Shown here: piece after piece, positions 26,298 through 35,900 of the stretch
Numbering within the stretch: the first letter of the stretch is position 1
Layout of the letters: each line of letters begins with the position of its first letter
Assembly (NCBI RefSeq): GCF_014648475.1
Contig: NZ_BMRE01000019.1
Location: forward strand, 62,001-126,000
Length of the DNA: 64,000 nt
From: Lentzea flava
GTDB lineage: Bacteria; Actinomycetota; Actinomycetes; Mycobacteriales; Pseudonocardiaceae
Direction of reading: 5' to 3'
The notes under the pieces: generated by a model
Seen by the model: only the letters and a program-made list of their open reading frames with translations
Databases searched by the model: none
What the model was told of the DNA's origin: nothing
Position numbers and translations under genes: made by a program

Positions 26298-26951
26298 GTG
26301 CGGATCATCCTGCTGCGCCACGGCCAGAGCCTCGGCAACGTCGACGAGCTCGCCTACTGCCGCATCCCCGACCACGCCCTCCCGCTGACCGAGCTGGGCG
26401 AACAGCAGGCTCGGGCGGCCGGCGCCACGATCAAGGAGCTCATCGGCGAGGGGCCGGTCGCGGCCTACGTGTCGCCGTACAAGCGGACGCGCCGGACGTT
26501 CGAGCTGCTCGGCATCTCCACCGAGCGCGTCGTGACCGAGCCGCGGGTGCGCGAGCAGGACTGGGGCAACCTCCAGGACCCGGTGCAGCAGGAGATGCTC
26601 AAGCACCAGCGGCACGCGTTCGGGCACTTCTTCTTCCGGCTGCCCAACGGCGAGTCCGGCGCGGACGTGGACGACCGGCTGGCGGCGTTCCTGGACGGGT
26701 TGGAAGTGCGGCTGCTCAAGGACGATCAGCACCCGAAGACCGTGCTGGTCGTGTCGCACGGTCTGACGATCAGGTTGCTGTGCCGCAGGTTGTTCGGCTG
26801 GAGCATCGACCTGTTCGAGTCGCTGTCCAACGTGGACACGTGCGAGAACCGCGTGCTCGACCACGACGGCACGGGATGGAAGCTGGACCGCCCCTTCGAC
26901 CAGTGGCGCGACTCACCGGACGGGACGGTCCAGCTCCCAGAGGTGCGGTGA
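26298..26951 (+). CDS. Histidine phosphatase (phosphoglycerate mutase-like)
   Basis: This 217-aa enzyme of the histidine-phosphatase superfamily has the phospho-accepting LLRHGQSLGN at the N-terminus, the catalytic Arg in SPYKRTRRT, Glu in REQDWGN, and the second His in VVSHGLTIRLL. The start is GTG 26298 with GGAGG just before it. The substrate is unresolved; a C-terminal extension after residue 190 is family-variable. Confidence 0.9.
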   Translation: MRIILLRHGQSLGNVDELAYCRIPDHALPLTELGEQQARAAGATIKELIGEGPVAAYVSPYKRTRRTFELLGISTERVVTEPRVREQDWGNLQDPVQQEMLKHQRHAFGHFFFRLPNGESGADVDDRLAAFLDGLEVRLLKDDQHPKTVLVVSHGLTIRLLCRRLFGWSIDLFESLSNVDTCENRVLDHDGTGWKLDRPFDQWRDSPDGTVQLPEVR

Positions 26952-26957
26952 CCGCAC

Positions 26958-27119
26958 TCAGAGGAGCCCGCGCTTGTAGGCGGCGACCAACCTGCGCGGA
27001 ACCAGAAGCTCCTTGCCGTCCAACGTCCTCACGCGCACGAGGTCCGGCGCGGTGGCCTTCCACTGCGAGCGGCGGTGGCGGGTGTTCGAGCGCGACGTCT
27101 TGCGCTTGGGGACGGCCAT
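26958..27119 (-). CDS. rpmF: 50S ribosomal protein L32
   Basis: This 53-aa protein begins MAVPKRKTSRSNTRHRRS, diagnostic of L32, and has no Cys zinc motif. ATG 27119 overlaps the L31 stop (ATGA). It lies in the Zur-box cluster behind L31 and CobW and may be the zinc-free copy or the only one. Confidence 0.93.
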   Translation of the reverse strand: MAVPKRKTSRSNTRHRRSQWKATAPDLVRVRTLDGKELLVPRRLVAAYKRGLL

Positions 27120-27370
27120 CAGCGCTCTCGCTTTCCGTAGCGGCGGTTGAACTTCTCGACCCGGCCCGCGGTGTCGACGAGCCGTTGCGTGCCCGTCCAG
27201 AACGGGTGCGAGTCGGCGGTGATGTCGACGACCAGCAGCGGGTAGGAGTTGCCGTCCTCCCACTCGATCGTGCGCGACGACGTCGCCGTCGAGCGGGTCA
27301 GGAACGTCTTGCCGGTGGACGCGTCCTGGAAGACCACCGGGTGGTAGTCGGGGTGGATGCCGGGCTTCAT
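27119..27370 (-). CDS. rpmE2: 50S ribosomal protein L31 type B
   Basis: This 83-aa zinc-independent L31 reads MKPGIHPDYHPVVFQDA..., with SHPFWTGTQ and GRVEKFNRRYGK, and has no cysteines. In actinobacteria and Bacillus such copies replace Zn-binding L31 under zinc starvation. It is coupled both ways (ATGA with cobW and with rpmF). Confidence 0.95.
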   Translation of the reverse strand: MKPGIHPDYHPVVFQDASTGKTFLTRSTATSSRTIEWEDGNSYPLLVVDITADSHPFWTGTQRLVDTAGRVEKFNRRYGKRER

Positions 27371-28251
27371 ATCTTCAACTTTCGAATCGAGTCCACGAAG
27401 GACAGTTCGTCGTCGGTCAGCAGCGCGCCTGCGAACGCCGCGGTGATGTCGTCCGGCTCTCCCACCGTGATCGCCACGATCTGGGTGGTCCTGCCGTCGC
27501 GCGGGCCGCCCTCGCCGACGTGCATCCCGCCACCCGCCGATTCCAGGTGCAGCGCGATGTCCGGCTCGTCCGCGACCCAGAGCCGGCCGCGCGAGCGCAC
27601 CACCGTGCCGTCGAGCAGCGTGTCGAGCGCTTCGTTCAGCCGTGCCGGGTGGAACGGCCGGTCCGCCGTGAAAACCGCCGTCGAGACACCGCACTCGGGC
27701 GTGAGCGGGATCATCCGCGGACGCTTGCTCCTGCGCACCACCACCGTGTCGGGCGTGCAGCGGTGGGCACCGGGAGCCAGCCGGTCGAGCACGGCCAGCG
27801 TCCGTTCGTCCGCATCTCCTTGCAGCACAAGAACATCCGCCGCTTCGGCCTGCGCGACGACGACCTGCGCGACGGTGCGCCCGTCGCTGACCATCGAGGC
27901 GTCGCCGAGCGCGTCGTCCAGCCACGTCTCCGCGTCGAGCACGGTGATCACGCACTCCACGTCGACGCCGAGGTCGCGGCGCACCACGTCCGGCTCCAGC
28001 AACGGGTCGAGGTGCAGCACGACCGTGTGCCCCGCGAACGTGCCGAGCAGTTCCCGCAGGTCCTCGCGCACGGTGCAGGACACGCAGTTGTGCAGCAGCT
28101 CGACCTCGGTCGCGATGCCGTCGACCCAGCGCCGCACGCACGTCTGCGTCGCGACGTGTCGCACCAGGACCGAACCGGGCCGGTCCCGCCACACCCGCAC
28201 GGCGACGTCGTGCTCGACCAGCCCCGCCACCATAACGACAACGGTTTCCAT
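27367..28251 (-). CDS. CobW/COG0523-like protein with degenerate P-loop
   Basis: This 294-aa protein belongs to the zinc-starvation CobW relatives of actinobacteria (Rv0106-like). It retains the COG0523 metal motif as NCVSCTVREDL (canonical CxCC becomes CVSC) and the C-terminal domain (RPFHPARLNEALD, RGRLWVADEPD, HLESAGGGM). The N-terminal Walker A is absent: the segment reads METVVVMVAGLVEHD. It is therefore unlikely to be a normal GTPase. It is transcribed from the Zur-box region with rpmE2 and rpmF. Confidence 0.82.
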   Translation of the reverse strand: METVVVMVAGLVEHDVAVRVWRDRPGSVLVRHVATQTCVRRWVDGIATEVELLHNCVSCTVREDLRELLGTFAGHTVVLHLDPLLEPDVVRRDLGVDVECVITVLDAETWLDDALGDASMVSDGRTVAQVVVAQAEAADVLVLQGDADERTLAVLDRLAPGAHRCTPDTVVVRRSKRPRMIPLTPECGVSTAVFTADRPFHPARLNEALDTLLDGTVVRSRGRLWVADEPDIALHLESAGGGMHVGEGGPRDGRTTQIVAITVGEPDDITAAFAGALLTDDELSFVDSIRKLKI

Positions 28252-28265
28252 GTAGGCTACCGTAG

Positions 28266-28287
28266 TTGAAAACGAATGTCGTTTCAA
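28266..28287. promoter_or_regulatory. Zur box between the divergent cobW and rpmB operons
   Basis: An AT-rich palindrome (TTGAAAACGA, then a 3-nt centre, then TCGTTTCAA) stands in the 64-bp gap. It resembles actinobacterial Zur operators and is placed to repress both operons when zinc is plentiful. Confidence 0.75.
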
Positions 28288-28315
28288 ACGCTGCTCAACA
28301 TCTGAGGAGGTGCGC

Positions 28316-28546
28316 ATGCGCTGCCAGCTGACCGGCCGTGAGCCGGGCTTCGGCAACCGCGTCTCGCACTCGCAACGCAAGACGCGGCGCCGGTGGAACC
28401 CGAACGTCCAGCGCAAGCGGTACTGGGTGCCGTCGCTGAACCGGTTCGTGACGCTGACGCTGTCCACAAAGGCCATCAAGACGGTCGACAAGCTCGGCAT
28501 CGAGGCCGTCGTGGCCCGGCTGCGCGCGCAGGGGGTGAAGGTCTGA
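28316..28546 (+). CDS. rpmB2: 50S ribosomal protein L28, zinc-independent paralogue
   Basis: This 76-aa L28 has CQLTGREPGFGNRVSHS and KTRRRWNPNVQ. Only one Cys remains, so the zinc site is lost. ATG 28316 is chosen because AGGAGG at 28305 is ideally spaced; GTG 28310 overlaps that site. It leads the L28-L33-S14-S18 operon, the Zur-controlled set known from mycobacteria and Streptomyces. Confidence 0.93.
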   Translation: MRCQLTGREPGFGNRVSHSQRKTRRRWNPNVQRKRYWVPSLNRFVTLTLSTKAIKTVDKLGIEAVVARLRAQGVKV

Positions 28547-28713
28547 TGGCCAAGGGGAACGACGTCCGCCCGATCATCAAGATGAGGTCGACCGCCGGCA
28601 CCGGCTACACCTACGTGACCCGCAAGAACCGCCGCAACGACCCGGACCGGCTGGTGCTGCGCAAGTACGACCCGGTGGCGCGCAAGCACGTCGACTTCCG
28701 AGAGGAGCGCTGA
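28546..28713 (+). CDS. rpmG2: 50S ribosomal protein L33, zinc-independent paralogue
   Basis: This 55-aa L33 has RPIIKMRSTAGTGYTYVTRKN and YDPVARKHVDFREER, with none of the four zinc cysteines. The start overlaps the L28 stop (TGATG). Confidence 0.95.
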   Translation: MAKGNDVRPIIKMRSTAGTGYTYVTRKNRRNDPDRLVLRKYDPVARKHVDFREER

Positions 28714-28714
28714 C

Positions 28715-29008
28715 GTGGCGAAGAAGTCGAAGATCGCCGCGGACAAGCGCCGCCGCGAGGTCGTCGCGCGTTATGCGGAACGTCGTGCGCAGTTGAAGGA
28801 AATGCTGCGGCACCCGGAGACGCGCGAAGAAGCGTTGCGCGGCCTGCAGAAGCTGCCGCGGGACGCGTCGCCCACCCGGTTGCGCAACCGCGACGCCGTG
28901 GACGGACGGCCGCGTGCGTTCAACCGCGCGTTCGGACTGTCCCGGATCCGCCTGCGGGAAATGGCCCACAGGGGCGAACTTCCCGGCGTCTCGAAGGCGA
29001 GCTGGTGA
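28715..29008 (+). CDS. rpsN2: 30S ribosomal protein S14, zinc-independent long form
   Basis: This 97-aa long-form S14 begins MAKKSKIAADKRRREVV and has LRNRDAVDGRPRAF in place of the Cys-containing short-form zinc ribbon. GTG 28715 follows the L33 stop by one base. The stop overlaps rpsR2 as TGATG. Confidence 0.95.
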   Translation: MAKKSKIAADKRRREVVARYAERRAQLKEMLRHPETREEALRGLQKLPRDASPTRLRNRDAVDGRPRAFNRAFGLSRIRLREMAHRGELPGVSKASW

Positions 29009-29241
29009 TGCGCGACAGCAAGAGGCCGGTGAAGCGCAGGCAGAACCTGCTCACGAAGGAAGGCGTGACCGTCGTCGACTGGAAGGACGTCACGCTGCTC
29101 CGCAAGTTCATCTCGGACCGGGGCAAGATCCGGTCCCGCCGGGTGACCGGCCTGACGCCGCAACAGCAGCGCCAGGTCGCCACCGCGATCAAGAACGCAC
29201 GGGAGATGGCCCTGCTGCCGTACCCGTCACAAGGGCGATGA
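29008..29241 (+). CDS. rpsR2: 30S ribosomal protein S18 paralogue
   Basis: This 77-aa S18 (KEGVTVVDWKDVTLLRKFIS, RVTGLTPQQQRQVATAIKNAREMALLPY) has no cysteine, as in the Zur-controlled copy. ATG 29008 is coupled to rpsN2; a GTG three bases earlier is less likely. It is last in its operon. Confidence 0.95.
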   Translation: MRDSKRPVKRRQNLLTKEGVTVVDWKDVTLLRKFISDRGKIRSRRVTGLTPQQQRQVATAIKNAREMALLPYPSQGR

Positions 29242-29545
29242 CGCGGACCGCCGTGCTGGCCAGGAAGGCCAGCACGGCGAGCTGCACCAGCAACGCGAGC
29301 ACCCAGGTCGTGTGTTCGTCGACCGTCAGGTCACCACGAACACCGACCAAGAAGGTCGCGTAGAGGCCCCAGCACTGCAGTGCGGCCAAGCCCGCGCCGA
29401 CGAGCGTCGTGCGCAGCGACACGATCACGACGACGGCGGCGAGCAGGACGAGGGCCAGCAGCGGCCAGGCACCGGTGAACGTGGTCACGCCGACTCCGCC
29501 GCCGAATCCGAGCGCGGAGCCGTAACCACCTCGCATTCTTCGCAT
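29189..29545 (-). CDS. Small membrane protein of unknown function
   Basis: This 118-aa protein has three hydrophobic helices (about residues 26-47, 49-68 and 80-105), a Gly-rich N-terminus and a short Ser/Pro tail. I do not recognise a family. Its 3' end overlaps rpsR2 by 53 nt in the opposite direction and contains the hairpin listed at 29250, so the last part may be constrained by both. A real but lineage-specific gene is the best guess. Confidence 0.55.
   Translation of the reverse strand: MRRMRGGYGSALGFGGGVGVTTFTGAWPLLALVLLAAVVVIVSLRTTLVGAGLAALQCWGLYATFLVGVRGDLTVDEHTTWVLALLVQLAVLAFLASTAVRVIALVTGTAAGPSPVRS
29250..29278 (+). terminator. Hairpin at the end of the S18 operon
   Basis: A perfect 12-bp stem (29250-29261 with 29267-29278) starts 9 nt after the rpsR2 stop. 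There is no T-run. It also lies within the antisense membrane-protein frame. Confidence 0.5.
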
Positions 29546-29629
29546 CCGATCGGTCTATCGCCTCAGATGAGATCAGCGCCACCTCTCCAGCGTGAAGTTG
29601 GTGCTTTCGAGTGAGGCACGATCGCACGA

Positions 29630-30262
29630 ATGAACCTGTACGAAGTAGTGCACCGGCGCAGGGACACGCGTGCCGAGTTCACCGGTGCGGAAATCCCTTC
29701 AGACGTGCTGCGACGTGTGTTGACGGCGGCCCACGCGGCGCCGAGCGTCGGCCTTTCCCAGCCGTGGGACTTCGTGCTGGTGCGTGATGAATCGATTCGG
29801 CGCGCTTTCCGCGACCACGTTCAGGCCGAACGCACGGTCTTCGCGGCTCAGCTGGATCAGGAACGGGCCGAGGTGTTCTCCCGGATCAAGGTCGAGGGAG
29901 TCATGGAGTCGTCTCTCGGCATCGTCGTCACCTACGACCCCGACCGTGGCTCGCCCGCGGTGCTCGGCAGGCACGCGATCGCGGACGCCGGCCTCTACTC
30001 CGTGTGTCTGGCCATCCAGAACCTGTGGCTCGCCGCGACCGAGGAGGGCCTCGGGGTTGGGTGGGTGAGCTTTTATCGGGAAGATGTGCTGCGCCGCCTG
30101 CTGGACATCCCCACGAGGGTCCGTCCGGTGGCGTGGCTGTGCGTGGGACCGGTCCGATCCCTGCCCGACACGCCCGATCTGGAACGTCACGGTTGGCGCA
30201 ACCGACTACCCCTCGATGACGTCCTGCACCACGATCGGTACGGGGCGCGACCGTCCCGGTAG
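29630..30262 (+). CDS. bluB: 5,6-dimethylbenzimidazole synthase
   Basis: BluB splits reduced FMN with O2 to make 5,6-dimethylbenzimidazole, the lower ligand of vitamin B12. The 210-aa nitroreductase-fold protein has FMN-binding RRRDTRAEF at the N-terminus, APSVGLSQPWDFVLV, the BluB-type lid segment, and GLGVGWVSFY. The residues around it distinguish BluB from ordinary nitroreductases. No cobalamin genes are adjacent in the window. Confidence 0.88.
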   Translation: MNLYEVVHRRRDTRAEFTGAEIPSDVLRRVLTAAHAAPSVGLSQPWDFVLVRDESIRRAFRDHVQAERTVFAAQLDQERAEVFSRIKVEGVMESSLGIVVTYDPDRGSPAVLGRHAIADAGLYSVCLAIQNLWLAATEEGLGVGWVSFYREDVLRRLLDIPTRVRPVAWLCVGPVRSLPDTPDLERHGWRNRLPLDDVLHHDRYGARPSR

Positions 30263-30306
30263 CCTGTGCAGGCCGCTCGGCGAGTCGGAACGGAGTCGAT
30301 GAACGA

Positions 30307-31806
30307 GTGGAGCAGCGTGATCCGCTGGTAGCGGGCCAGATTCCGCGGCTGGACCGGGAGGTCCGCGCGTTGCTCAACGCTGGCCGCTTGCCGGAGGCGA
30401 ACAGTCTTTTCGACGAGGTGGTCACCAAGGTGTCCCCCGGCGCGGACCGCTGGGTCCGGTCGGCGGTGCTGGTGAACCGCGCCGTCATGGCGTGGCGGCT
30501 CGGGCGTATTCCACTCGCCCTGGAACTGGCTGCCGAGGGCTGGACCGACCTCGACGCCGACCGGGCCGACAGCCCTGCCGTGGCGCAGACGATGGGCTCG
30601 CTCGGCTATCTCATGGAGGGCATCGGCAACCGCCGGGCCGCGCTCGACATGCTGCGGCTTTCGGTGCAGGTCGCTCGCCGCGCCGGCAACACCGACACGC
30701 TGGCGCACTGCCTGCAGCGGCTCGGTGGTTCGCTGAACTTCCGCGCCTGCTCCGGGCCTCCCGCGGCGGCGCCGGCGATCTTCGAGGAAGCGCTGGCGTA
30801 CCTCGAAGAAGGCTTGGGGCTGGTCAAGGAAGAGGTCATGCGCCGGGCGCTCATGGGTGCCTATGGCCGTTCACTGGCCGGTGTCGGCCAGTTGGAGAAG
30901 GCGGAGGAGACGGGCGCCGAGACGCTGCGGTTGTCGTTGGACGCGAACGACCTGTGGGGCATCTCGGTCGGCAACTGGGTGCTCGCCGTCGTCCGGCGTG
31001 AGCAGGGCGACCTCGACGAGGCGCGCACGCTCGCGTCCCGCGCCGTGTGCAACGCGGAACGCATCAACGACACGTCACTGCTGCTGCGGTTCTCCACGGA
31101 GCTGGCGGACATCTGTCACGAGCTGGGTGACGCGGTGGGAGAAGCCGAGGCGTTGCGCCGGTCGATGGCGGCGTCGCGCACGGCCACCGAGACGTTGCAG
31201 GAAGGCCTCGGCCAGGCCTTGGAACAGCGCCGGGTGGCCGTTCAGGCGCAACGGCTCGCGGTGGCCGCGCAGGAGGCGGCGGCGCGGGATCCGTTGACGG
31301 GCCTCGCGAACCGGCTCGGGCTGGAACGCGCGGCGCAGGCGTTGCTCGAGTCGACGGCGGCGCGCGGCCGGGTGCCGTGGTTGGTGCTGGTCGACGTGGA
31401 CTGGTTCAAGGGCGTGAACGACGACGCGGGCCACGCAGCAGGCGATGCGGCGTTGCGCGAGATCGCGGCGTTGCTGCGGCGGGAATGCCGGGCCGACGAC
31501 CTGGTGGCGCGCTGGGCGGGTGACGAGTTCGTGGTGCTGCTCGGGGACACCGGGCCGAACATGGACGTGGGCCCGAACGTGGCCGAGCGGATCCGCGCGG
31601 CCGTCGACGGCCACGACTGGACGATGGTGCTCGGCTCGGTCCGCCGCCCGACGGTGAGCATCGGTGTCGCGGCGGGACCGGCCAAACTGGACCAGCTGTT
31701 CGCGGCCGCGGACATGGCGCTGTACCGCGCCAAGCGCCACGGCCGCAACCGCGTGGAGGTCGAGCCCTCGGTGGACGAGATCCCCGAGATCGTCTCGGGC
31801 AACTAG
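30307..31806 (+). CDS. TPR-GGDEF protein, putative diguanylate cyclase
   Basis: This 499-aa soluble protein has tetratricopeptide-like helical repeats (about residues 15-300), a short coiled segment (EQRRVAVQAQRLAVAAQEAA), and a C-terminal GGDEF domain (about 335-480). The active-site loop is WAGDEF, an accepted variant of GGDEF, and the N-terminal ARDPLTGLANR signature and DVDWFKGVND metal site are present, so c-di-GMP synthesis is plausible. No EAL domain or inhibitory RxxD site is obvious. GTG start. Confidence 0.88.
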   Translation: MEQRDPLVAGQIPRLDREVRALLNAGRLPEANSLFDEVVTKVSPGADRWVRSAVLVNRAVMAWRLGRIPLALELAAEGWTDLDADRADSPAVAQTMGSLGYLMEGIGNRRAALDMLRLSVQVARRAGNTDTLAHCLQRLGGSLNFRACSGPPAAAPAIFEEALAYLEEGLGLVKEEVMRRALMGAYGRSLAGVGQLEKAEETGAETLRLSLDANDLWGISVGNWVLAVVRREQGDLDEARTLASRAVCNAERINDTSLLLRFSTELADICHELGDAVGEAEALRRSMAASRTATETLQEGLGQALEQRRVAVQAQRLAVAAQEAAARDPLTGLANRLGLERAAQALLESTAARGRVPWLVLVDVDWFKGVNDDAGHAAGDAALREIAALLRRECRADDLVARWAGDEFVVLLGDTGPNMDVGPNVAERIRAAVDGHDWTMVLGSVRRPTVSIGVAAGPAKLDQLFAAADMALYRAKRHGRNRVEVEPSVDEIPEIVSGN

Positions 31807-31810
31807 TTCT

Positions 31811-31861
31811 CGATGAAGGGCTCCTTCATCCACGTCAGGTGGATGAAGGAGCCCTTCATCG
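31811..31861. terminator. Perfect 23-bp hairpin terminator, second copy of the dispersed repeat
   Basis: The arms 31811-31833 and 31839-31861 are the same as the core of the hairpin at 18446-18506, with loop GTCAG instead of GTGAG. It lies between two convergent genes. Confidence 0.85.
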
Positions 31862-32509
31862 TCAAGCGATCAGGCCGCCGCGGTAGGCCACCAGGGCGGC
31901 CTGCACGCGGTTGACCGCGCCGATCTTGCCGAGCACCGACGAGACGTAGCCCTTCACCGTCGCCTCCGACAGGTGCAGGGTGCCGCCGATCTCCGCGTTG
32001 GACATGCCCTGGCCGATCAGCACGAGCACCTCGCGCTCGCGTTCGGACAGACTCGCGAGGAGCCTGCGTGCCGGCTCGGCCATCCGCTCGCCGTCCGCAA
32101 CGGCCGCGAGGACCCGTGCCGCCACACCAGGGTCGAGAACCGCACCACCGCGCGCCAGGTCGCGCACGGCCTTGACGAGCTGTTCCGGTTCGGTGTCCTT
32201 GAGCAGGAAGCCCGCCGCACCGAGTCTCAAGGCTTCCGAAACGTATTCGTCGACGTCGAACGTGGTCAGGATGCAGACCCGTGGTGGGTCGGGCAGGGTC
32301 CGCAGCCTCCGCAGTGCCACGAGCCCGTCCGAGGTGCGCATCCGGATGTCGAGCAGGACCACGTGAGGACGGTGCTGGCGGGCCAGGTCGGCCACCAGGT
32401 GTCCGTCATCGCATTCGGCGACGACTTCGATGTCCCCGACGCTGCTCAGGATCATGCGAAGGCCGGAACGGACGAGGTCCTCGTCGTCGGCCAGCAGAAC
32501 CTTGATCAC
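31862..32509 (-). CDS. NarL/LuxR-family response regulator, orphan
   Basis: This 215-aa regulator has a receiver (LLADDEDLVRSGLRMIL, phospho-Asp in VVLLDIRM, Lys in LLKDTEPEQL) and a LuxR helix-turn-helix (LSEREREVLVLIGQGMSNAEI...LSEATVKGYVSSVLGKIG). Such regulators normally pair with a DesK/NarX-type kinase, but none is adjacent. It is divergent from the acylase gene, so control of that gene is possible. Confidence 0.9.
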   Translation of the reverse strand: MIKVLLADDEDLVRSGLRMILSSVGDIEVVAECDDGHLVADLARQHRPHVVLLDIRMRTSDGLVALRRLRTLPDPPRVCILTTFDVDEYVSEALRLGAAGFLLKDTEPEQLVKAVRDLARGGAVLDPGVAARVLAAVADGERMAEPARRLLASLSEREREVLVLIGQGMSNAEIGGTLHLSEATVKGYVSSVLGKIGAVNRVQAALVAYRGGLIA

Positions 32510-32949
32510 GACGCCTCCCGCATTGGCGTTCCGTGCTCCCTCATGTTCGTGATCTTCGCGTACGCAAGTCGAAGGTCACGTTAATTCTCAGTTATCTCAT
32601 CATGTGGTAACGGTTTTTCGAGATGGCGAGCGACGTTCACAGTTACCGGAATTGCGCGCCGACTTCGCTGCGTAGGCATGCCACCAGGGCTTAGGGGGCA
32701 TCATCGAGACCCTGAGTGACCAAACATCGAAATCCCACTGAGTGGAATGTCGTACCAGAAACACGGATACGGACCGCAGAATCGGAAACTGCCCATCGTT
32801 TCTTCCCATATGGACTTCTGGATCTCTTCAGGATCGATACAGAAGTCACAGGACCGCTACAGCAAACGCGAAGGTCTTTCGCGATAGGACTACTGGAAAG
32901 TAACCTGCGTCACAACATCCCTGCACTCCTCGGAGAGGAGCTTCGCGCC
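32510..32949. other. Intergenic region between the orphan regulator and the acylase
   Basis: These 440 nt are noticeably AT-richer than the flanks and probably hold the promoters of both divergent genes. An in-frame extension of the acylase runs through it but lacks coding character. I see no RNA gene or clear palindrome; GGAGAGGAG at 32932 is the acylase ribosome site. Confidence 0.6.
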
Positions 32950-35900
32950 ATGCGGAGAGCCAATCCGGTGACGTCCCTGTTGGCCACCGCCGCCGTCACC
33001 GCCTCCCTCATGATCGTTCCGTCGGCGCACGCCGAGACGCGGACCGTCGCGTTCGCCGCCGACGACTACTGCCTCGGCCAGTGCGGCGACATCGTGCCGC
33101 CCGGCAACAACGGCAACGCGACCCTGGCCGAGATCCTCGGGCACAAGGCGTTCGGCACCAGGCCCGCGCACTCGGCCGACCAGCTCGGAAAGTACGACGC
33201 CCTGGTCTCCGGTTACAGCGGCCTCACGAACGACCAGCTGACGAACTTCTTCAACGACGCCTCGTTCGGTGTGCCGTCCGACCAGGTCGAGAGCACGATC
33301 AAGCCGCGCTCGGACGTGACCATCGTGCGGGACAAGAAGATCGGCATGCCGCACATCACCGGCACGACGAGGTCCGGCACGATGTTCGGCGCCGGGTTCG
33401 CCGCCGCGCAGGACCGCCTGTGGCTGATGGATCTGTTCCGCCACCTCGGCCGCGGGCAGCTCTCCGGTTTCGCCGGTGGCGCGCCGTCGAACCGGGCGCT
33501 GGAGCAGAGCTTCTACAACCAGATCCCGTACACCGAGGCCGACCTGCAGAAGCAGATCGACACCGCGGCGGCGAAGAACGGCGAGCGGGGGCGTCAGGCG
33601 TTGGCCGACGTCAACGACTACATCTCCGGGATCAACGCCTACATCACGCAGTCCGTGGCGGCGCGGAACTTCCCCGGCGAGTACGTGCTGACCGGGCACG
33701 CGGACTCGATCACGAACTGGAACGACATCCAGCCGTTCAAGGCGACGGACATGGTGGCGATCGCCTCGGTCGTCGGCGGCCTGTTCGGTGCCGGCGGTGG
33801 CGGCGAGGTGCAGTCGGCGCTGGTGAAGCTGGCCGCGCAGAACAAGTACGGCGCTGCCGTCGGCGAGCAGGTGTGGCAGGCCTTCCGGGCGCAGAACGAC
33901 CCCGAGGCCGTGCTGACCCTCCACAACGGACAGTCGTTCCCGTACGGCGCCTCTCCCGCTTCTCCTCAGGGCGTGGCTCTGCCGGACTCCGGCAGCATCA
34001 CGCCAGAGCGCATGGTCTACGACGAGGTGGGCGGCACCGGTGCTTCCGTCGCCGTGCCCGCTTCCGGTGACCTGGCGAAGGCTTCCGGGATCTTCTCCGA
34101 CGGCGTTCTGCCTGCCGACCTGCTGAACAAGAAGCACGGCATGTCCAACGCTCTGGCCGTGTCCGGTGCGCACACCGACTCCGGCAACCCGGTCGCCGTG
34201 TGGGGACCGCAGACCGGTTACTTCGCGCCGCAGCTGTTGTTGTTGCAGGAGCTCAACGGTCCCGGCATTCGCTCGCGCGGTGTCTCGTTCGCGGGCGTCT
34301 CGATGTACGTGCAGCTCGGCCGCGGTGTCGACTACTCGTGGAGCGCGACCTCGTCGGCGCAGGACATCATCGACACGTACGCCGTGGAGCTGTGCAACCC
34401 CGACGGTTCGCCGGCGACGAAGGCTTCCACCTCCTACCTGTTCCACGGCGCCTGCCTGCCGATGGAACGCCTGGAGCGCAAGAACGCGTGGAAGCCGACG
34501 GTGGCCGACGGCACCCCGGCGGGCTCCTACACGTTGGTGATGTGGCGGACCAAGTACGGCCTGGTGACGAGCCGCGCGACGGTCGGCGGCAAGGTCGTGG
34601 CGTACACGACGCTGCGCTCGACGTACATGCACGAGGTCGACTCGATCATCGGCTTCCAGGAGCTCAACGACCCGTCCGCGATCCGTTCGGCCGCGGACTT
34701 CCAGCGCGCGGCCAACAAGATCGGCTACGCCTTCAACTGGTTCTACGTGGACTCGCGCGACGCGGCGTACTTCAACTCGGGCCTCAACCCGGTGCGACGG
34801 TCCACTGTGGACCCGAACCTGCCGACGTGGGGGCGCGCCGAGTACGAGTGGGTCGGCTGGGACGGCAACGAGAACGTCGCGTCGTACATGCCGTTCGAGG
34901 GCCACCCGAACTCGATCAACCAGGACTATTACATCTCGTGGAACAACAAGCAGGCGAAGGACTTCACCTTCGGCGGCTTCGGCCACAGCGCCGTGCACCG
35001 CGGTGACCTGCTGGACGTCCGGGTCAAGGCCCTGATCGCCTCCGGCCAGAAGGTCACGCGTGCCTCGCTGACCCGCGTGATGGCCGAGGCCGCGGTGGCC
35101 GACCTGCGCGCCCAGGAGGTGCTGCCGGAACTGCTGCGCGTGCTCGAGTCGGCACCTCTGGACGCAACGCTCGCACCGGTCGTGCAGAAGCTGAAGGACT
35201 GGCAGCGCTCCGGCTCGTTGCGGAAGGAAACCGCGAAGGGCAGCAAGACCTACGCCCACGCCGACGCGATCAGGATCCTTGATGCGTGGTGGCCGCTCCT
35301 GGTCGAGGCGCAGTTCAAAACATCACTGGGCAATGATCTGTACAACGCCCTGGTGAGCGCCCAGCAGGTGGACGAGGCCCCGTCCGACACGCACGGCGCC
35401 GCACCGCACAAGGGTTCCTCGTTCCAGTACGGCTGGTGGGGCTACGTGGACAAGGACCTGCGCAAGGTCCTGGGCGACCCGGTCCAGGGCGCCTTCCCGC
35501 AGACCTACTGCGGCGGCGGCACGTTGTCCGGCTGCCGGACCGCCCTGGTCACCTCGCTGACGCAGGCAGCAGCCAAGCCCGCCAACCAGGTCTACCCCGG
35601 CGACGCGGACTGCACGGCAGGCGACCAGTGGTGCGCCGACACGATCATCCACCGCGCCATGGGCGGCATCACCCAGGACAAGATCCACTGGCAGAACCGC
35701 CCGACCTTCCAGCAGGTCGTGCAGTTCCCGTCCCGCAGAAGCCAGAACATCACCAACCTGGCAGCACGCGGCGTCGCCACCGCGTCGTCCCACGAAACCG
35801 GCTGGAACAACCTCCCGCCGGCACACGTGCTGGACGGAAACCCGTCGACCCGCTGGGCGAGCGACTGGAGCGACAACCAATGGATCCAGGTAGATCTTGG

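Noticed and set aside
32716..32949. N-terminal extension of the acylase
   Set aside because: A clear signal peptide begins at the ATG at 32950 with a ribosome site before it; the extension has no coding character.
32890..35259. Minus-strand open frame of 789 codons
   Set aside because: It is antisense to the acylase, with Arg/Val/Gly/His-rich composition typical of high-GC shadow frames and no motif.
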